A stretch of DNA of 64,000 nt from Oligoflexales bacterium. GTDB taxonomy: Bacteria; Bdellovibrionota_B; Oligoflexia; Oligoflexales; RGVZ01. Below the pieces are notes generated by a model. That model ran no database searches, was not told where the DNA came from, and saw nothing but the letters and a program-made list of their open reading frames with translations. The stretch spans positions 213,828-277,827 of the forward strand of contig CANLUT010000005.1 in assembly GCA_947494335.1 (NCBI GenBank), in the 5' to 3' direction. Within the stretch, counting starts at the first letter, position 1, and each line of letters begins with the position of its first letter. A program made the position numbers and the translations under genes. Below are positions 37,108-45,395 of the stretch, one piece after another.

Positions 37108-37449
37108 ATGAGTGAGTTAAGAAACGCGCAGTGGACTCTGGATGCCATTGAAAACGGCACCGCCAATGCCGCTACAATTTATAAAACAGCGTCTGAGCTT
37201 GATCCTGTAACCGTGTATTTCATCTTTCGCTATATTCGCGAGATTTACACTCCAAATAACCCGGCTGCAACGGGGGTTATGGAGCGGATGGTTGAGCTAA
37301 CGAAGACATACGACGACTTGGTGAAAATGGCAAAAAAAGCCGAAAAAGATCCGATTCGGGAGTGGTTTGACGATACGTACCGGGTCAAAGAGTTTCAAGG
37401 TCGCTCTCACGAACTGATGGAGCTTATCGTCGAGAAGATCGAAGGCTAA
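37108..37449 (+). CDS. Soluble helical protein of unknown function
   Basis: 113 residues from ATG 37108, seven bases after AGAGG. No signal or membrane segment. The sequence is nearly all helical, with an aromatic stretch (TVYFIFRYIREIYTP) and a charged tail ending in LMELIVEKIEG. No family recognised. Divergent from the beta-oxidation operon, so its promoter region is shared; whether it affects fatty-acid metabolism is unknown. Confidence 0.68.
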   Translation: MSELRNAQWTLDAIENGTANAATIYKTASELDPVTVYFIFRYIREIYTPNNPAATGVMERMVELTKTYDDLVKMAKKAEKDPIREWFDDTYRVKEFQGRSHELMELIVEKIEG

Positions 37450-37467
37450 TAGTTTTATCTCCACATA

Positions 37468-37476
37468 TGTTAAAAT
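37468..37476 (+). promoter_or_regulatory. Possible extended -10 promoter
   Basis: TGTTAAAAT: a TAAAAT hexamer at 37471-37476 preceded by TG. There is no clear -35. Transcription from here would begin about 33 bases before the ATG at 37517. Confidence 0.4.
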
Positions 37477-37516
37477 AAGAATGATTGGATGCCTTTTCCA
37501 TGTTTGGAGGTATGCG

Positions 37517-37729
37517 ATGAAAGTCTTTTTTTCGTCTCTGATGATTGCTGGTTTTGCTTTGTTGTCAGGCTGTCAGTCCGTGAGCGGTTTTTCCGTCTTG
37601 GGGAATGAGGGAGGTAGCCAACCGATCAGTGAGCAAGAGGCTTACGACATGCAGAAGGCGGTTAATCGTTGCCATCGATCCGGTGGTACCCGCGTTGTCA
37701 AGATTCGCGGCGACCTGCGCTGCTATTGA
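37517..37729 (+). CDS. Very small lipoprotein
   Basis: 70 residues from ATG 37517, six bases after GGAGG; the frame extends upstream without a usable start. Signal MKVFFSSLMIAGFALLSGC with a clear lipobox LSGC (Cys19) leaves about 50 mature residues, with two Cys near the end (NRCHRSGG, LRCY). No family recognised. Convergent with nnr. Confidence 0.72.
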   Translation: MKVFFSSLMIAGFALLSGCQSVSGFSVLGNEGGSQPISEQEAYDMQKAVNRCHRSGGTRVVKIRGDLRCY

Positions 37730-37751
37730 TAAATTTAAAACTCATTTCTGA

Positions 37752-39362
37752 TTAAAGTCGGTTTGCGATTCCGACTCTTGTAAGTATGTCTGACGCAATC
37801 ACAGCGTCATCGCCAACATCTTGCGCAGCCATCCACGCGGCTCTTGCCAGCAGGGTGTAGCCTCTTGCCGCCGCGAAGTTGAGTGAACATCCCGCCGCGA
37901 GGTGGGCTCCAATGATGCCCGCCAGCAAATCCCCAGACCCAGCTCTCGACAGCGCGGAGGTTCCTGATAGACAGATGATGGGAGAAGATTTTTTAGGTGA
38001 CATAATCACAGGAGCGGCATTCTTGTATATGATGTGCGCTCCCAACGCCTGGGTCATTTGATTTGCAGCAATAACACCTGCAGGTGTTAAAGGCGGAAGC
38101 GTCGGAGCATCGCCCAGTTTAAGCCACTCGCCATGATGGGGTGTCAAAATAAAGTGCTCGTGCGGCAATGAACCCTGTTTCGCTATCAGTGCGGTGATAT
38201 TGTGGAGGGCTCCAGCGTCCAGGATGACTTTCCCTCCAATAGACGCAAAATCCCGCAGTACTGTAAACGACGCAAGATCCAGACACTGTCGTATCCAGCC
38301 AGGGCCAACGATCACAGCTGCCACGCGCCTTTCATCAATAAAACGTCTTAAACGCTCCGGGTCAATAATGGCGCCATCAAAAAAGTTTTCGACGGTAAGC
38401 TCAACAGGAATAGGCATGTCGACTGGGGCTTGCCCACGAGGCACGGCAATGGAGCACCAGCCAGCGCCACTGCGCAGTGCCGCAAGTCCTGCCATAATCG
38501 GTGCGCCTAATTTTCCCTCGGAACCGCCGATGACCAAAACGTGACCGCGGTCGTATTTATGAGCGTTCTTGGGCAGCTGTTGCCACGGATCAGCTTGTAA
38601 GACTGACTGAGGATCAACCTCTCGCCAAACTGCCTGTTTTGATACAAGTGAGCGTTCGATAGCGGCTTTAGGGAAGCCGATATCGGCGACTGTAACATGC
38701 CCGCAGAGGACAGCGCCGGGCATTAGACGATGAATGGGGCGAGACGATCCGAAGGTTACAGTTTCATGGGCTTTTAGAAGTGCCGACATCACCGAACCAT
38801 CATCAACAGAAAGTCCTGATGGAGTATCCACAGCGATGACAGTCGCGCCTGCAATGGTCGCAGCCTCCGAGAGGATTCCTAACAAAACCCCACTGGAGGG
38901 TGGGCGAAATCCGAGACCTGAAATAGCATCGATAATAATCGGTTTGGAAAGACGAAGGGCCGCGAGAGTTCCGGGTTGCCAGGGGGTTATGATGAGCCCC
39001 ATTTCCTCGACGGTACTCTGTTGTTGCAGGAAAAGTGGCGATGGCTTTTTGCCAACCTCGCTAGCGACGACGATCGTGACGCTGCATCCTTGATCGTGCA
39101 GATATCTGGCGGCGACCAGCCCATCGCCGCCATTATTTCCTGGACCGCAAAGAACAAGCACAGGATGAGATCCTGCTCCGCGATCAACAGCAGCCTTTGC
39201 CACCGCGCGTCCAGCCGACTCCATGAGTGCAGCTGGCGCCAAGTGAAACTGTTCGCAGGATATTTGATCAATAGTGGACGCGAGCTCTCGGTCCCAAACA
39301 CACCTCGTCCACAAGGATTCTCCTGGTTCGGTGAAATACTTTGGGCGATGATTGTGCTTCAT
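37752..39362 (-). CDS. nnr: Bifunctional NAD(P)H-hydrate repair enzyme
   Basis: 536 residues. It repairs hydrated NADH/NADPH: the N-terminal YjeF_N domain (1-220) epimerises R and S forms and the C-terminal ribokinase-like domain dehydrates the S form using ADP. Visible are LCGPGNNGGDGLVAARYL near residues 71-88, GLGFRPPSSG, then VIGGSEGKLGAPIMAGLAAL at about 275, LTPHHGEWLKL, and the nucleotide/catalytic loop SRAGSGDLLAGIIGAHLAAG. The start overlaps the stop of the preceding 100-residue gene by four bases (ATGA), so the two are translationally coupled. Confidence 0.94.
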   Translation of the reverse strand: MKHNHRPKYFTEPGESLWTRCVWDRELASTIDQISCEQFHLAPAALMESAGRAVAKAAVDRGAGSHPVLVLCGPGNNGGDGLVAARYLHDQGCSVTIVVASEVGKKPSPLFLQQQSTVEEMGLIITPWQPGTLAALRLSKPIIIDAISGLGFRPPSSGVLLGILSEAATIAGATVIAVDTPSGLSVDDGSVMSALLKAHETVTFGSSRPIHRLMPGAVLCGHVTVADIGFPKAAIERSLVSKQAVWREVDPQSVLQADPWQQLPKNAHKYDRGHVLVIGGSEGKLGAPIMAGLAALRSGAGWCSIAVPRGQAPVDMPIPVELTVENFFDGAIIDPERLRRFIDERRVAAVIVGPGWIRQCLDLASFTVLRDFASIGGKVILDAGALHNITALIAKQGSLPHEHFILTPHHGEWLKLGDAPTLPPLTPAGVIAANQMTQALGAHIIYKNAAPVIMSPKKSSPIICLSGTSALSRAGSGDLLAGIIGAHLAAGCSLNFAAARGYTLLARAAWMAAQDVGDDAVIASDILTRVGIANRL

Positions 39363-39661
39363 GACTCGAGGACCTTGCCTCCTGATTTTTCAATGACATG
39401 TACAAATTTAGATTTGACTTCATCTTTAAACGCCTTGTGCGTAAAGGCAATTTTTTCAACAGCCAAAGTAAAAATCAGATCGTTACCTTGCTCAGAGCGA
39501 TCAAACTGAAGGGTTGATGTTCCTAATTTTGAGATTTTGACGACAAGGCTCCCACCTTCTTCGTGAACAGAAACAATCTGTCCAAGGGCACGGCCATCCA
39601 TGGTCTTTTGCAGTGCTGCGATGATCTCGCTGTTTGGTTGCTTTGCGAACTTAATTTTCAT
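39359..39661 (-). CDS. Small protein coupled to nnr
   Basis: 100 residues. A compact alpha/beta protein with no signal peptide: an N-terminal helix (NSEIIAALQKTMDGRALG), then three or four beta strands and a Lys-rich C-terminus. The stop overlaps the nnr start in ATGA. No family recognised. The tight coupling hints at a metabolic or structural link to nnr but does not prove one. Confidence 0.7.
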   Translation of the reverse strand: MKIKFAKQPNSEIIAALQKTMDGRALGQIVSVHEEGGSLVVKISKLGTSTLQFDRSEQGNDLIFTLAVEKIAFTHKAFKDEVKSKFVHVIEKSGGKVLES

Positions 39662-39696
39662 TGATTTGAAATCCTTTCCTCAAATCGGCTTTCAGA

Positions 39697-40137
39697 TTAC
39701 GTCGATTGCGATGCTTCAAGCAATTGAATGAACGTGTGTTTAATGAGCTGGTCTGCGGAGCACTCAGTAGATCCCCTCATCCATGTTGGATGGCCAAACA
39801 TATCGATCACCGGGTTGAGACGTGCAAGTGGCAGCTCAACCGATTGGAAGTTTCTAGTTTTAAGAAGGCTGATGTCCAGATATTGCCCATTTCTTGCAAA
39901 TTTTATTTGCGCAGAACCGTGGAGCAACGACAATAACAAAGGTGACCTGGAGGCTCCCGATAGCACTCGGATCGGTGATGACGCGTGGTTGTTGTAGGTT
40001 TCCACCGCCTGGGTAATATCTTCGATTAGAGCTCCAAACGGAGCGTCGCCTGCAAAGCTAGCGTCCGCTGGAATCCATTGACCGTTTTGGTACTTTGCCC
40101 GAGCCAAATTTTTAATCCATGAGCTATCAGACTGCAT
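39697..40137 (-). CDS. Cytoplasmic protein of unknown function
   Basis: 146 residues from ATG 40137, seven bases after GGAG. The open frame continues 61 codons upstream into the end of the TPR/barrel gene, but that part is a shadow of it. No signal peptide. The sequence starts with a helix (DSSWIKNLARAKY), includes FGALIEDITQAVETYN and ends with a helical QLIKHTFIQLLEASQ. No family recognised. It lies 19 bases after the TPR/barrel gene and 35 before the next, so it belongs to the same transcript. Confidence 0.65.
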   Translation of the reverse strand: MQSDSSWIKNLARAKYQNGQWIPADASFAGDAPFGALIEDITQAVETYNNHASSPIRVLSGASRSPLLLSLLHGSAQIKFARNGQYLDISLLKTRNFQSVELPLARLNPVIDMFGHPTWMRGSTECSADQLIKHTFIQLLEASQST

Positions 40138-40156
40138 GTTTGAACTCCGTGACGGG

Positions 40157-41926
40157 TTAAAACAAGAACAATAACGAACCAACCAAATCAGTTTTTTCCG
40201 AGTAGTCTGAAGTCGCCGCTTTAAAAGCCTCGACTCGTTCAGGTTGGTGGACAGTCCAGGTTGCCTTTGACCTTGTATGCTTTGCAGAAACTGCCAGCCA
40301 GGGTAGCGGCATAGCTCCAATTTTAGCGATACCGATCAGCGTCTGTCCATCAGCAGATGCACTGCCCACCGAGCTGAGGCCTCGTGCAATATAGTTGGTC
40401 TGCTGTTCAATCGTACCGGATAAAGAGATATCAAATCCAAGGGGGAACTTCTGTTTTGCAAGCAGAGAGCCACTAACCGATGAGTCCGGGCCTGGTAACA
40501 CGGGTAATTTGTAGTCGTAGGCTACGTATTTTGCGCCAAGTCGGAAAGAGGTCGATGATGGTAAGGCCACCGTGACTGAGTTATCAGAGATCATCTGTGC
40601 GGTAACAGGCTCAGTTTCGCTATCGACAATCAGATCATAGGTTCCAAGAATTTCTACGATCCACGTTGTCGGAGCATTTTTCATCCAGCCTAATCGACCC
40701 GTTGCACCGCGCGTTCCGTAGCGCTGGCCGCGCTGGAAGTTTGGATAGGAGAAACCTAGGTGACCGTCAACACCGAGCCACCAGTCAGAGGGCAGCGGTG
40801 TTTCAATCCATACAGCCCCATTGACATCACCTGAGGTCGATGTTGTTTTTGGCATCCGCTCGGTGAGGTTGTGTATAATGTCTCGGCTGTCTTCGTATGC
40901 GACCAGACGATCCTTCACCCCCTCCGTTGTCACACTCGATGCAGCCAGGTAAAGTTGCAGACCAATCGCAGCTCTGCGATCCCCGTCCCACTTTGATCCA
41001 ATGGGTACCACAGGACCATGCATGAACTCAAAAATTCCAATTTGGCTTTGATAGTCTTTTCGCGAATAGCCATGGAGGTCTGATGACTGATTTGTCTGCA
41101 GATAGCTAATGCTGACGAGACGGTCCACACTAAAAAAACCTGCGTGCGAGTATTTTTCGGGAGCTGGCGGCGCGGCTGGTGTGGGCGCAGCGGGCTGACC
41201 TGCAGGCTGTTTACCTTGAGTCTTGGAAGGGTCGTTTGCCATACGCTGTTTTTCTTCTGCGGCGGCACGTTCAAGGTCAGACTTCTCCTGCAACTGGCGA
41301 AGCGATGTCACGTGTTTTTGATAGAGATTTTTACTGCGGGCGAGCTTGTCTGGAAGCACCACAGCCTTGTCCAGCATTTCCTCTGCATCAGCGTATTTCT
41401 TCAAGCGGATGGCACACATGGCGCCGTAATAGTTTGCAAGGTCGTAAAGTGGATGGTCCACTGGAACTCTCTTGAATGCGAACAAAGCATTTTCAAAGCG
41501 GTTTTGCACGTAGAATGCATAGCCGTATTCATAGGAAGTTTCTGGGTCAAGGTACTGAGGGTTGATACGAGCAAATAGATTGTAGCTGTCGGGAATGCGA
41601 TCAAGTTTATACAAGGTCTTGGCATACTGGATGATCGTCGGTTCGTGAGCTGGATAGGATCTGTGGATCCGGTCAAAAGCCACTAAAGCATCTGCAAATT
41701 TACCAGCGTCATAAAGCTTCATTGCAAGAGCAAATTGTGCCACAACGCCTTTTGGCATTTTTTTGGAAAGTTGCGGTTGCCTGTTGTTTTGTGATTTCAA
41801 AGAGGGCTTTGAGGCCTGCGAGCGTGTTTGCGACTTTTTAGATGTCTTCGTTTCCGCGACGGCGACAAATGAAAGGTTGAAAAGTATGGAAGCGGAGACA
41901 ATGCGCGCGATCCCTGCACGAGTCAT
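40157..41926 (-). CDS. TPR protein with C-terminal outer-membrane barrel
   Basis: 589 residues. A signal peptide ends near residue 24 (SFVAVAE). A Lys/Ser/Gln-rich linker is followed by tetratricopeptide-like repeats at about 65-215 (AMKLYDAGKFADALVAFDRI, GYAFYVQNRFENALFAFKRV, AIRLKKYADAEEMLDKAV), a coiled-coil and Pro/Ala linker (215-265), and then about 320 residues of alternating amphipathic strands ending in LVGSLLFLF. The terminal Phe is the usual BAM recognition residue, so I predict an outer-membrane barrel with a periplasmic TPR arm. Function unknown; such proteins can act in export or envelope assembly. First gene of a run leading to nnr. Confidence 0.78.
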   Translation of the reverse strand: MTRAGIARIVSASILFNLSFVAVAETKTSKKSQTRSQASKPSLKSQNNRQPQLSKKMPKGVVAQFALAMKLYDAGKFADALVAFDRIHRSYPAHEPTIIQYAKTLYKLDRIPDSYNLFARINPQYLDPETSYEYGYAFYVQNRFENALFAFKRVPVDHPLYDLANYYGAMCAIRLKKYADAEEMLDKAVVLPDKLARSKNLYQKHVTSLRQLQEKSDLERAAAEEKQRMANDPSKTQGKQPAGQPAAPTPAAPPAPEKYSHAGFFSVDRLVSISYLQTNQSSDLHGYSRKDYQSQIGIFEFMHGPVVPIGSKWDGDRRAAIGLQLYLAASSVTTEGVKDRLVAYEDSRDIIHNLTERMPKTTSTSGDVNGAVWIETPLPSDWWLGVDGHLGFSYPNFQRGQRYGTRGATGRLGWMKNAPTTWIVEILGTYDLIVDSETEPVTAQMISDNSVTVALPSSTSFRLGAKYVAYDYKLPVLPGPDSSVSGSLLAKQKFPLGFDISLSGTIEQQTNYIARGLSSVGSASADGQTLIGIAKIGAMPLPWLAVSAKHTRSKATWTVHQPERVEAFKAATSDYSEKTDLVGSLLFLF

Positions 41927-42005
41927 AGTGGCACCCTGAACTTAAAAACTAAGGTATTAGTAAATAAAATTTTCTCTGTGAAAATTGTAGCTTGAAGTCA
42001 CTGTC

Positions 42006-43409
42006 TTAACAATCAGTTCTCTTAAACCAGGCGCGATCCTTCAGGACGGGGAACGCCAGTGTCATTTTTTGGCAAAGCATCCGCCTTGTGTTGTCAGTCA
42101 GATCAACACCAGACTGGCTAAATTCTTTCTCAACAGCGACCTCAAGTGACCTGGCTGCAAGATCAACCTCAACAGCTGGTGTTGCTTCAACTTCGGGCAA
42201 GCTGCGATTTAAATGGTCGAGCCAGGTGACGGTCAAGTGAGCGAGCGCGCGCCCCGGTTCCCGGTCGTAAACGGGAGTGGTTTTTGCAAACTCATGTAGC
42301 CAGTGTGCCAAGATCGTTCCTATGCCATGAGCTGACTGCGGTAGGACGCCTTGACAGTTCGTGTGTTCGTCTTTTGTAGATTGGGATGATGCCGCACCCA
42401 AGCGGCTAAGCAAGGCTTGGTCAATTATCTTGGCGACGCCGTTGGTGAAGGCCCACTCCGATGGGTCGCGGTCTTGTCCGACGCAAGGTATGCCTTTTAA
42501 GGTTTCGCTCGTTGCGTTTTGACTTGCAAATGCGAGGGAATCCGCAAAAGCCTCGCTAGCCGCGAGTCTGATAGTCGAAACCTGTTTGCCGAAGCGGTCC
42601 ATGCCAAGTTTTCTTTCGACATGATGAGCAAACTCGTGAGCTAAAACAAATTCGGACTCCCATAAATAAATTCCATCCTGATGTCTCGTGGACTTTGGAA
42701 ATACTGCAATAAATGGTGCCGTTGCCGGGCTTTCGGGAAAATATGCGAGATTTTCAGTCACGTGGGTCAGATAGTGTCCCTTGTCACCATTGTGAAACCA
42801 GGGTGACCAACGTGTATCAAAGCGGGGCATCGCCAAAATTTCAAGCGGTGCGATGGCCCTGATCTCAGGAATAAAATCTTCCAGAGTCTGTGCCGATTTT
42901 TCTACGGCCACTGCAGCTGCAAGTCCAACATGTTCAAGACTTTTACGAGGAGGAGTTGAATCGGCCGAACAAATCTTCAGTGGTTGCCCGCGCTCCGTAA
43001 CAAACCATCCAGCTGGATGGTCACGCTGGTCCCGGCACTCCGGAGGTGACGCCTTCGTGGCATCACATTGTCTTTCAAATAGAGAATTCACGGTGACCTG
43101 AGAAATGTGTGGGCCATTCAAGGATGCTCCACTTAGCCGGAGAGGCTTGAGATCAATCTCACGGTCCTTGATTGCGCCATCGTGCCAAAGTTGTAGTCTG
43201 ACACTGTTCAATTTATCGGGGGCTGAAGTCTCAGAGGCCTGACATCGCTCGTCGCTAAACGGGTACATCTCGGGCTGCTGCCCTTCAAGAACCGTTAGAG
43301 GGAGGAAGGTTTCCTCAGGATTGGTCACGCTCGTCCGCTGACGTCCGCAGCCCAAAAGGGTGAGGAGGGCCATCAACAGGGCCAAACTGGCTGTTTTTAT
43401 TTCAAACAT
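42006..43409 (-). CDS. Lipoprotein with an HExxH zinc-protease motif
   Basis: 467 residues. Signal MFEIKTASLALLMALLTLLGC has lipobox LLGC. EFVLAHEFAHHVERKLG near residue 258 is an HExxH zinc-binding motif, and a second acidic region follows (SEAFADSLAFAS, about 28 residues on) that can give the third ligand Glu, a gluzincin-like arrangement. Cys residues suggest disulfides. The predicted role is a membrane-anchored periplasmic or outer-surface peptidase. It lies 79 bases upstream of the TPR/barrel gene on the same strand, so the two could be co-expressed. Confidence 0.78.
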   Translation of the reverse strand: MFEIKTASLALLMALLTLLGCGRQRTSVTNPEETFLPLTVLEGQQPEMYPFSDERCQASETSAPDKLNSVRLQLWHDGAIKDREIDLKPLRLSGASLNGPHISQVTVNSLFERQCDATKASPPECRDQRDHPAGWFVTERGQPLKICSADSTPPRKSLEHVGLAAAVAVEKSAQTLEDFIPEIRAIAPLEILAMPRFDTRWSPWFHNGDKGHYLTHVTENLAYFPESPATAPFIAVFPKSTRHQDGIYLWESEFVLAHEFAHHVERKLGMDRFGKQVSTIRLAASEAFADSLAFASQNATSETLKGIPCVGQDRDPSEWAFTNGVAKIIDQALLSRLGAASSQSTKDEHTNCQGVLPQSAHGIGTILAHWLHEFAKTTPVYDREPGRALAHLTVTWLDHLNRSLPEVEATPAVEVDLAARSLEVAVEKEFSQSGVDLTDNTRRMLCQKMTLAFPVLKDRAWFKRTDC

Positions 43410-43558
43410 TCAAACTTTTCCGTCAAAAAAACCCTGCTATCTTATCCTTGACGGACCAGATCGCATGGGCAATTGCCCTATATTTAGGCATTGACGCACA
43501 CTAACTCGATCACGTAATAATAGCCACTCGTTTTTAAGCCTAACGCCCAGGAGCACCT

Positions 43559-43771
43559 ATGGCCCGCGTATCCATCGAAGATTGCCTAGAATATATGGAA
43601 AACCGTTTTGCCCTCGTGGCCGTTGCCGCAGATCGTGCTCGCCAATTGATGGCAGGACAAGTTCCTACCGTACGCACGAAAAACAAAGAAGGCGTAACAG
43701 CCCTTCGCGAGATCGCAGATGGCAACATCGAGAGCGATCGTCCCGTTCAAAATAACGTCGGGGAAGAGTGA
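43559..43771 (+). CDS. rpoZ: RNA polymerase omega subunit
   Basis: 70 residues. Omega aids assembly of the beta-prime subunit. The conserved core is present: MARVSIEDCLEYMENRFALV, then AADRARQLMAGQVP and NKEGVTALREIADG. AGGAG lies five bases before the ATG. It stands alone here with its own terminator at 43844-43869; spoT and gmk, often neighbours, are not in the window. Confidence 0.95.
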   Translation: MARVSIEDCLEYMENRFALVAVAADRARQLMAGQVPTVRTKNKEGVTALREIADGNIESDRPVQNNVGEE

Positions 43772-43843
43772 TTCTTCCAAAGCGTTGTGACCTGAATGGT
43801 AGTGGTCTTGTCACTCGTGATGAATTTGAAAAGATAAGAAATG

Positions 43844-43869
43844 AAAACCCCGGCCTTGCCGGGGTTTTT
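43844..43869 (+). terminator. Intrinsic terminator after rpoZ
   Basis: AAAACCCCGGC at 43844-43854 pairs with GCCGGGGTTTT at 43858-43868 around a CTT loop, and the T-run forms the end. A strong rho-independent terminator; it also touches the 3' end of the convergent gene. Confidence 0.93.
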
Positions 43870-44228
43870 CATTCGGCTGCCATGGCGGCAGGCCCAAGAA
43901 TCATGAAAGTCAGGCATTTCTCAGCAACCATCTCTTTGGTCACGTAACGATCGTCAAACCAAAACTGACGCGCCAGCTCATCATAGATTTCGTCTGCTAT
44001 GTGAAGCGCAACGAAATCGAGCATGGTTTCTCGCATTTCAACATAATCCCAAATTAAATCTGGATGAGCGGCCGCCGCACTATTTTGCTGCTCTGCGAGC
44101 CTTAATATGTCGCCTCCCGCGTCAGCTGGAACTCTTGCGCGAATGAAGTGGTCAAGTCGCGACCTGTAGCGCTTCATGTAGCTGCGCTGCTGCTTCTGTT
44201 TGAATGTATCAAGCCTTACGATGCTCAT
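43869..44228 (-). CDS. Helical cytoplasmic protein of unknown function
   Basis: 119 residues. No signal peptide. The N-terminus is strongly basic (FKQKQQRSYMKRYRSRLDHF), the rest acidic and helical (WDYVEMRETMLDFVALHIADEIYDE). Such charge separation is seen in small nucleic-acid- or protein-binding factors, but no family is recognised. There is no strong ribosome binding site. Its upstream region contains the poly-C tract at 44347-44354. Confidence 0.6.
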   Translation of the reverse strand: MSIVRLDTFKQKQQRSYMKRYRSRLDHFIRARVPADAGGDILRLAEQQNSAAAAHPDLIWDYVEMRETMLDFVALHIADEIYDELARQFWFDDRYVTKEMVAEKCLTFMILGPAAMAAE

Positions 44229-44334
44229 AACTGCTCAGTACCGCATGCGGCACGCCTCCCATGTATTGGCGGGCTTGGAGGCCTTCTCCCCCAGGCTCTT
44301 TAGAGTCCATTCGGAATTCCAACTGAATTCTTTA

Positions 44335-44364
44335 CTTTTTTTTAGTCCCCCCCCTTAAAAAAAG
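44335..44364. repeat. Poly-C tract inside an A/T inverted repeat
   Basis: Eight consecutive C at 44347-44354 sit between CTTTTTTTTA at 44335-44344 and TTAAAAAAAG at 44355-44364, which are nearly reverse complements. Homopolymer runs of this length are prone to slippage. It lies between the divergent genes at 44228 and 44497. Confidence 0.6.
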
Positions 44365-44425
44365 CCTGTCTAGGTAGGTAAAAAGTGCCTGGAAAAATAG
44401 GCAAATTATTCATAATTTCAGATAC

Positions 44426-44454
44426 TTGCAGTCAGTTTTGGGGTCGGTTATGAT
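44426..44454 (+). promoter_or_regulatory. Sigma-70-type promoter of the paralogous pair
   Basis: TTGCAG at 44426-44431 and TATGAT at 44449-44454 are separated by exactly 17 bases, each one or two bases from consensus. Transcription would begin near 44461, leaving a leader of about 36 bases before the ATG at 44497. Confidence 0.7.
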
Positions 44455-44496
44455 GACTAGTGGAAGAACCTGTAATTTCAGGCGGGAGCGTCTCTA

Positions 44497-44871
44497 ATGG
44501 CTTTTCGAATAGGTGACACGGTATTTTCGCCGTCCGGCTCTCCAAGCGTTGTTGTAGGCCGGGATGATGCTAAATCGACCATGAAAGTCGATCAGGATTT
44601 TAAGGCGTTTCAAGTGGCTACCCGACACGGTTTGGTTAATGGCTTGGCCCCTGAATCTCGCGAGCAGTTCAATGCAATCATGGATGAAGTGATGAGCGAT
44701 AATGACAATTCTGAACGCGTCGGAGTGTTGCAATCTAAGATTGAGGAGCTGAAGTTAGACCCAAGAAACACGAAGCTCGTTCAATATCTCGAGGGCGAGG
44801 TGCGTCACTTGATGAACATCAAGGGTATCAAGCCTAGATTTTATAATACTGAAGAGGGGAAAGTACGCTGA
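44497..44871 (+). CDS. Paralogous small protein A, unknown family
   Basis: 124 residues. The first 45 form a small beta barrel-like unit starting FRIGDTVFSPSGSPSVVVGRD, similar in spacing to KOW/SH3-type domains that begin with a GDxV strand. The rest is helical, with REQFNAIMDEVMSDNDN, then SKIEELKLDPRNTKLVQYLEGEV and a C-terminal KPRFYNTEE. It is clearly related over its whole length to the next gene, 70 bases away. No signal peptide. Preceded by the promoter at 44426-44454; the GGGAG site is 10 or so bases before the ATG. Function unknown. Confidence 0.75.
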   Translation: MAFRIGDTVFSPSGSPSVVVGRDDAKSTMKVDQDFKAFQVATRHGLVNGLAPESREQFNAIMDEVMSDNDNSERVGVLQSKIEELKLDPRNTKLVQYLEGEVRHLMNIKGIKPRFYNTEEGKVR

Positions 44872-44940
44872 TGCCATGGATGGTGACGCGTGAGTTCGAT
44901 TTGTTTGCAATTAAAGTTTTAAAACATCAGGGAGGGTACA

Positions 44941-45333
44941 ATGGGTCCGGTAAAAAATGTAAACATTGGGGATATCGTGTCCCGCTCAGGAAACTACACT
45001 GAGCCTGGAGTGGTTGTTGAGCGTCGTGTCGACGGAACCGTTTTGGTGGATACTGAGCCCAACACGGTCAGTCAATATCACCGTTACACCAATACGACGG
45101 GTTTATCGGAAGAGGAAAAAAATCAATTTAACGGCATTCTCGACCAAATCTATCAAAAGAATAATGACATTGAGCGTATCAATGACATCCAAAATGAGAT
45201 CGACAAATTAAGAATGAATCCCGATAGCCAAAACGTCGTTCGGTATTTGCGTAACCAGCAAGCTTTCTTGATCCGAGAGGCGAGAGGATTGCCGCGGATG
45301 TATCAAACCGACGACCGTCACGTGAAGGGATAA
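44941..45333 (+). CDS. Paralogous small protein B, unknown family
   Basis: 130 residues; GGGAGG five bases before the ATG. It matches its neighbour in order: NIGDIVSRSG for the GDxV strand, a second strand VVERRVDGTVLVDT, then EEKNQFNGILDQIYQKNND, NEIDKLRMNPDSQNVVRYL and a final LPRMYQTDD. By eye the helical halves share about one residue in three. The pair looks like a tandem duplication that has diverged a good deal. It ends before the terminator-like hairpin at 45406-45460. No family recognised; a nucleic-acid- or polymerase-binding role is only a guess from the GDxV barrel. Confidence 0.75.
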   Translation: MGPVKNVNIGDIVSRSGNYTEPGVVVERRVDGTVLVDTEPNTVSQYHRYTNTTGLSEEEKNQFNGILDQIYQKNNDIERINDIQNEIDKLRMNPDSQNVVRYLRNQQAFLIREARGLPRMYQTDDRHVKG

Positions 45334-45395
45334 GGCTTCGTCCTGCGAAGTAGCGCTTTGATTCCGTGATCATTCAAAAACTGGTGCCTACCGAA

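Noticed and set aside
37879..39509. Plus-strand frames opposite nnr
   Set aside because: Antisense to a gene with complete catalytic motifs; no start signals.
44941..45333. Paralogous pair as a toxin-antitoxin system
   Set aside because: The two proteins are homologous over their full length and similar in size, unlike a toxin with its antidote, and neither has a known toxin or DNA-binding motif.
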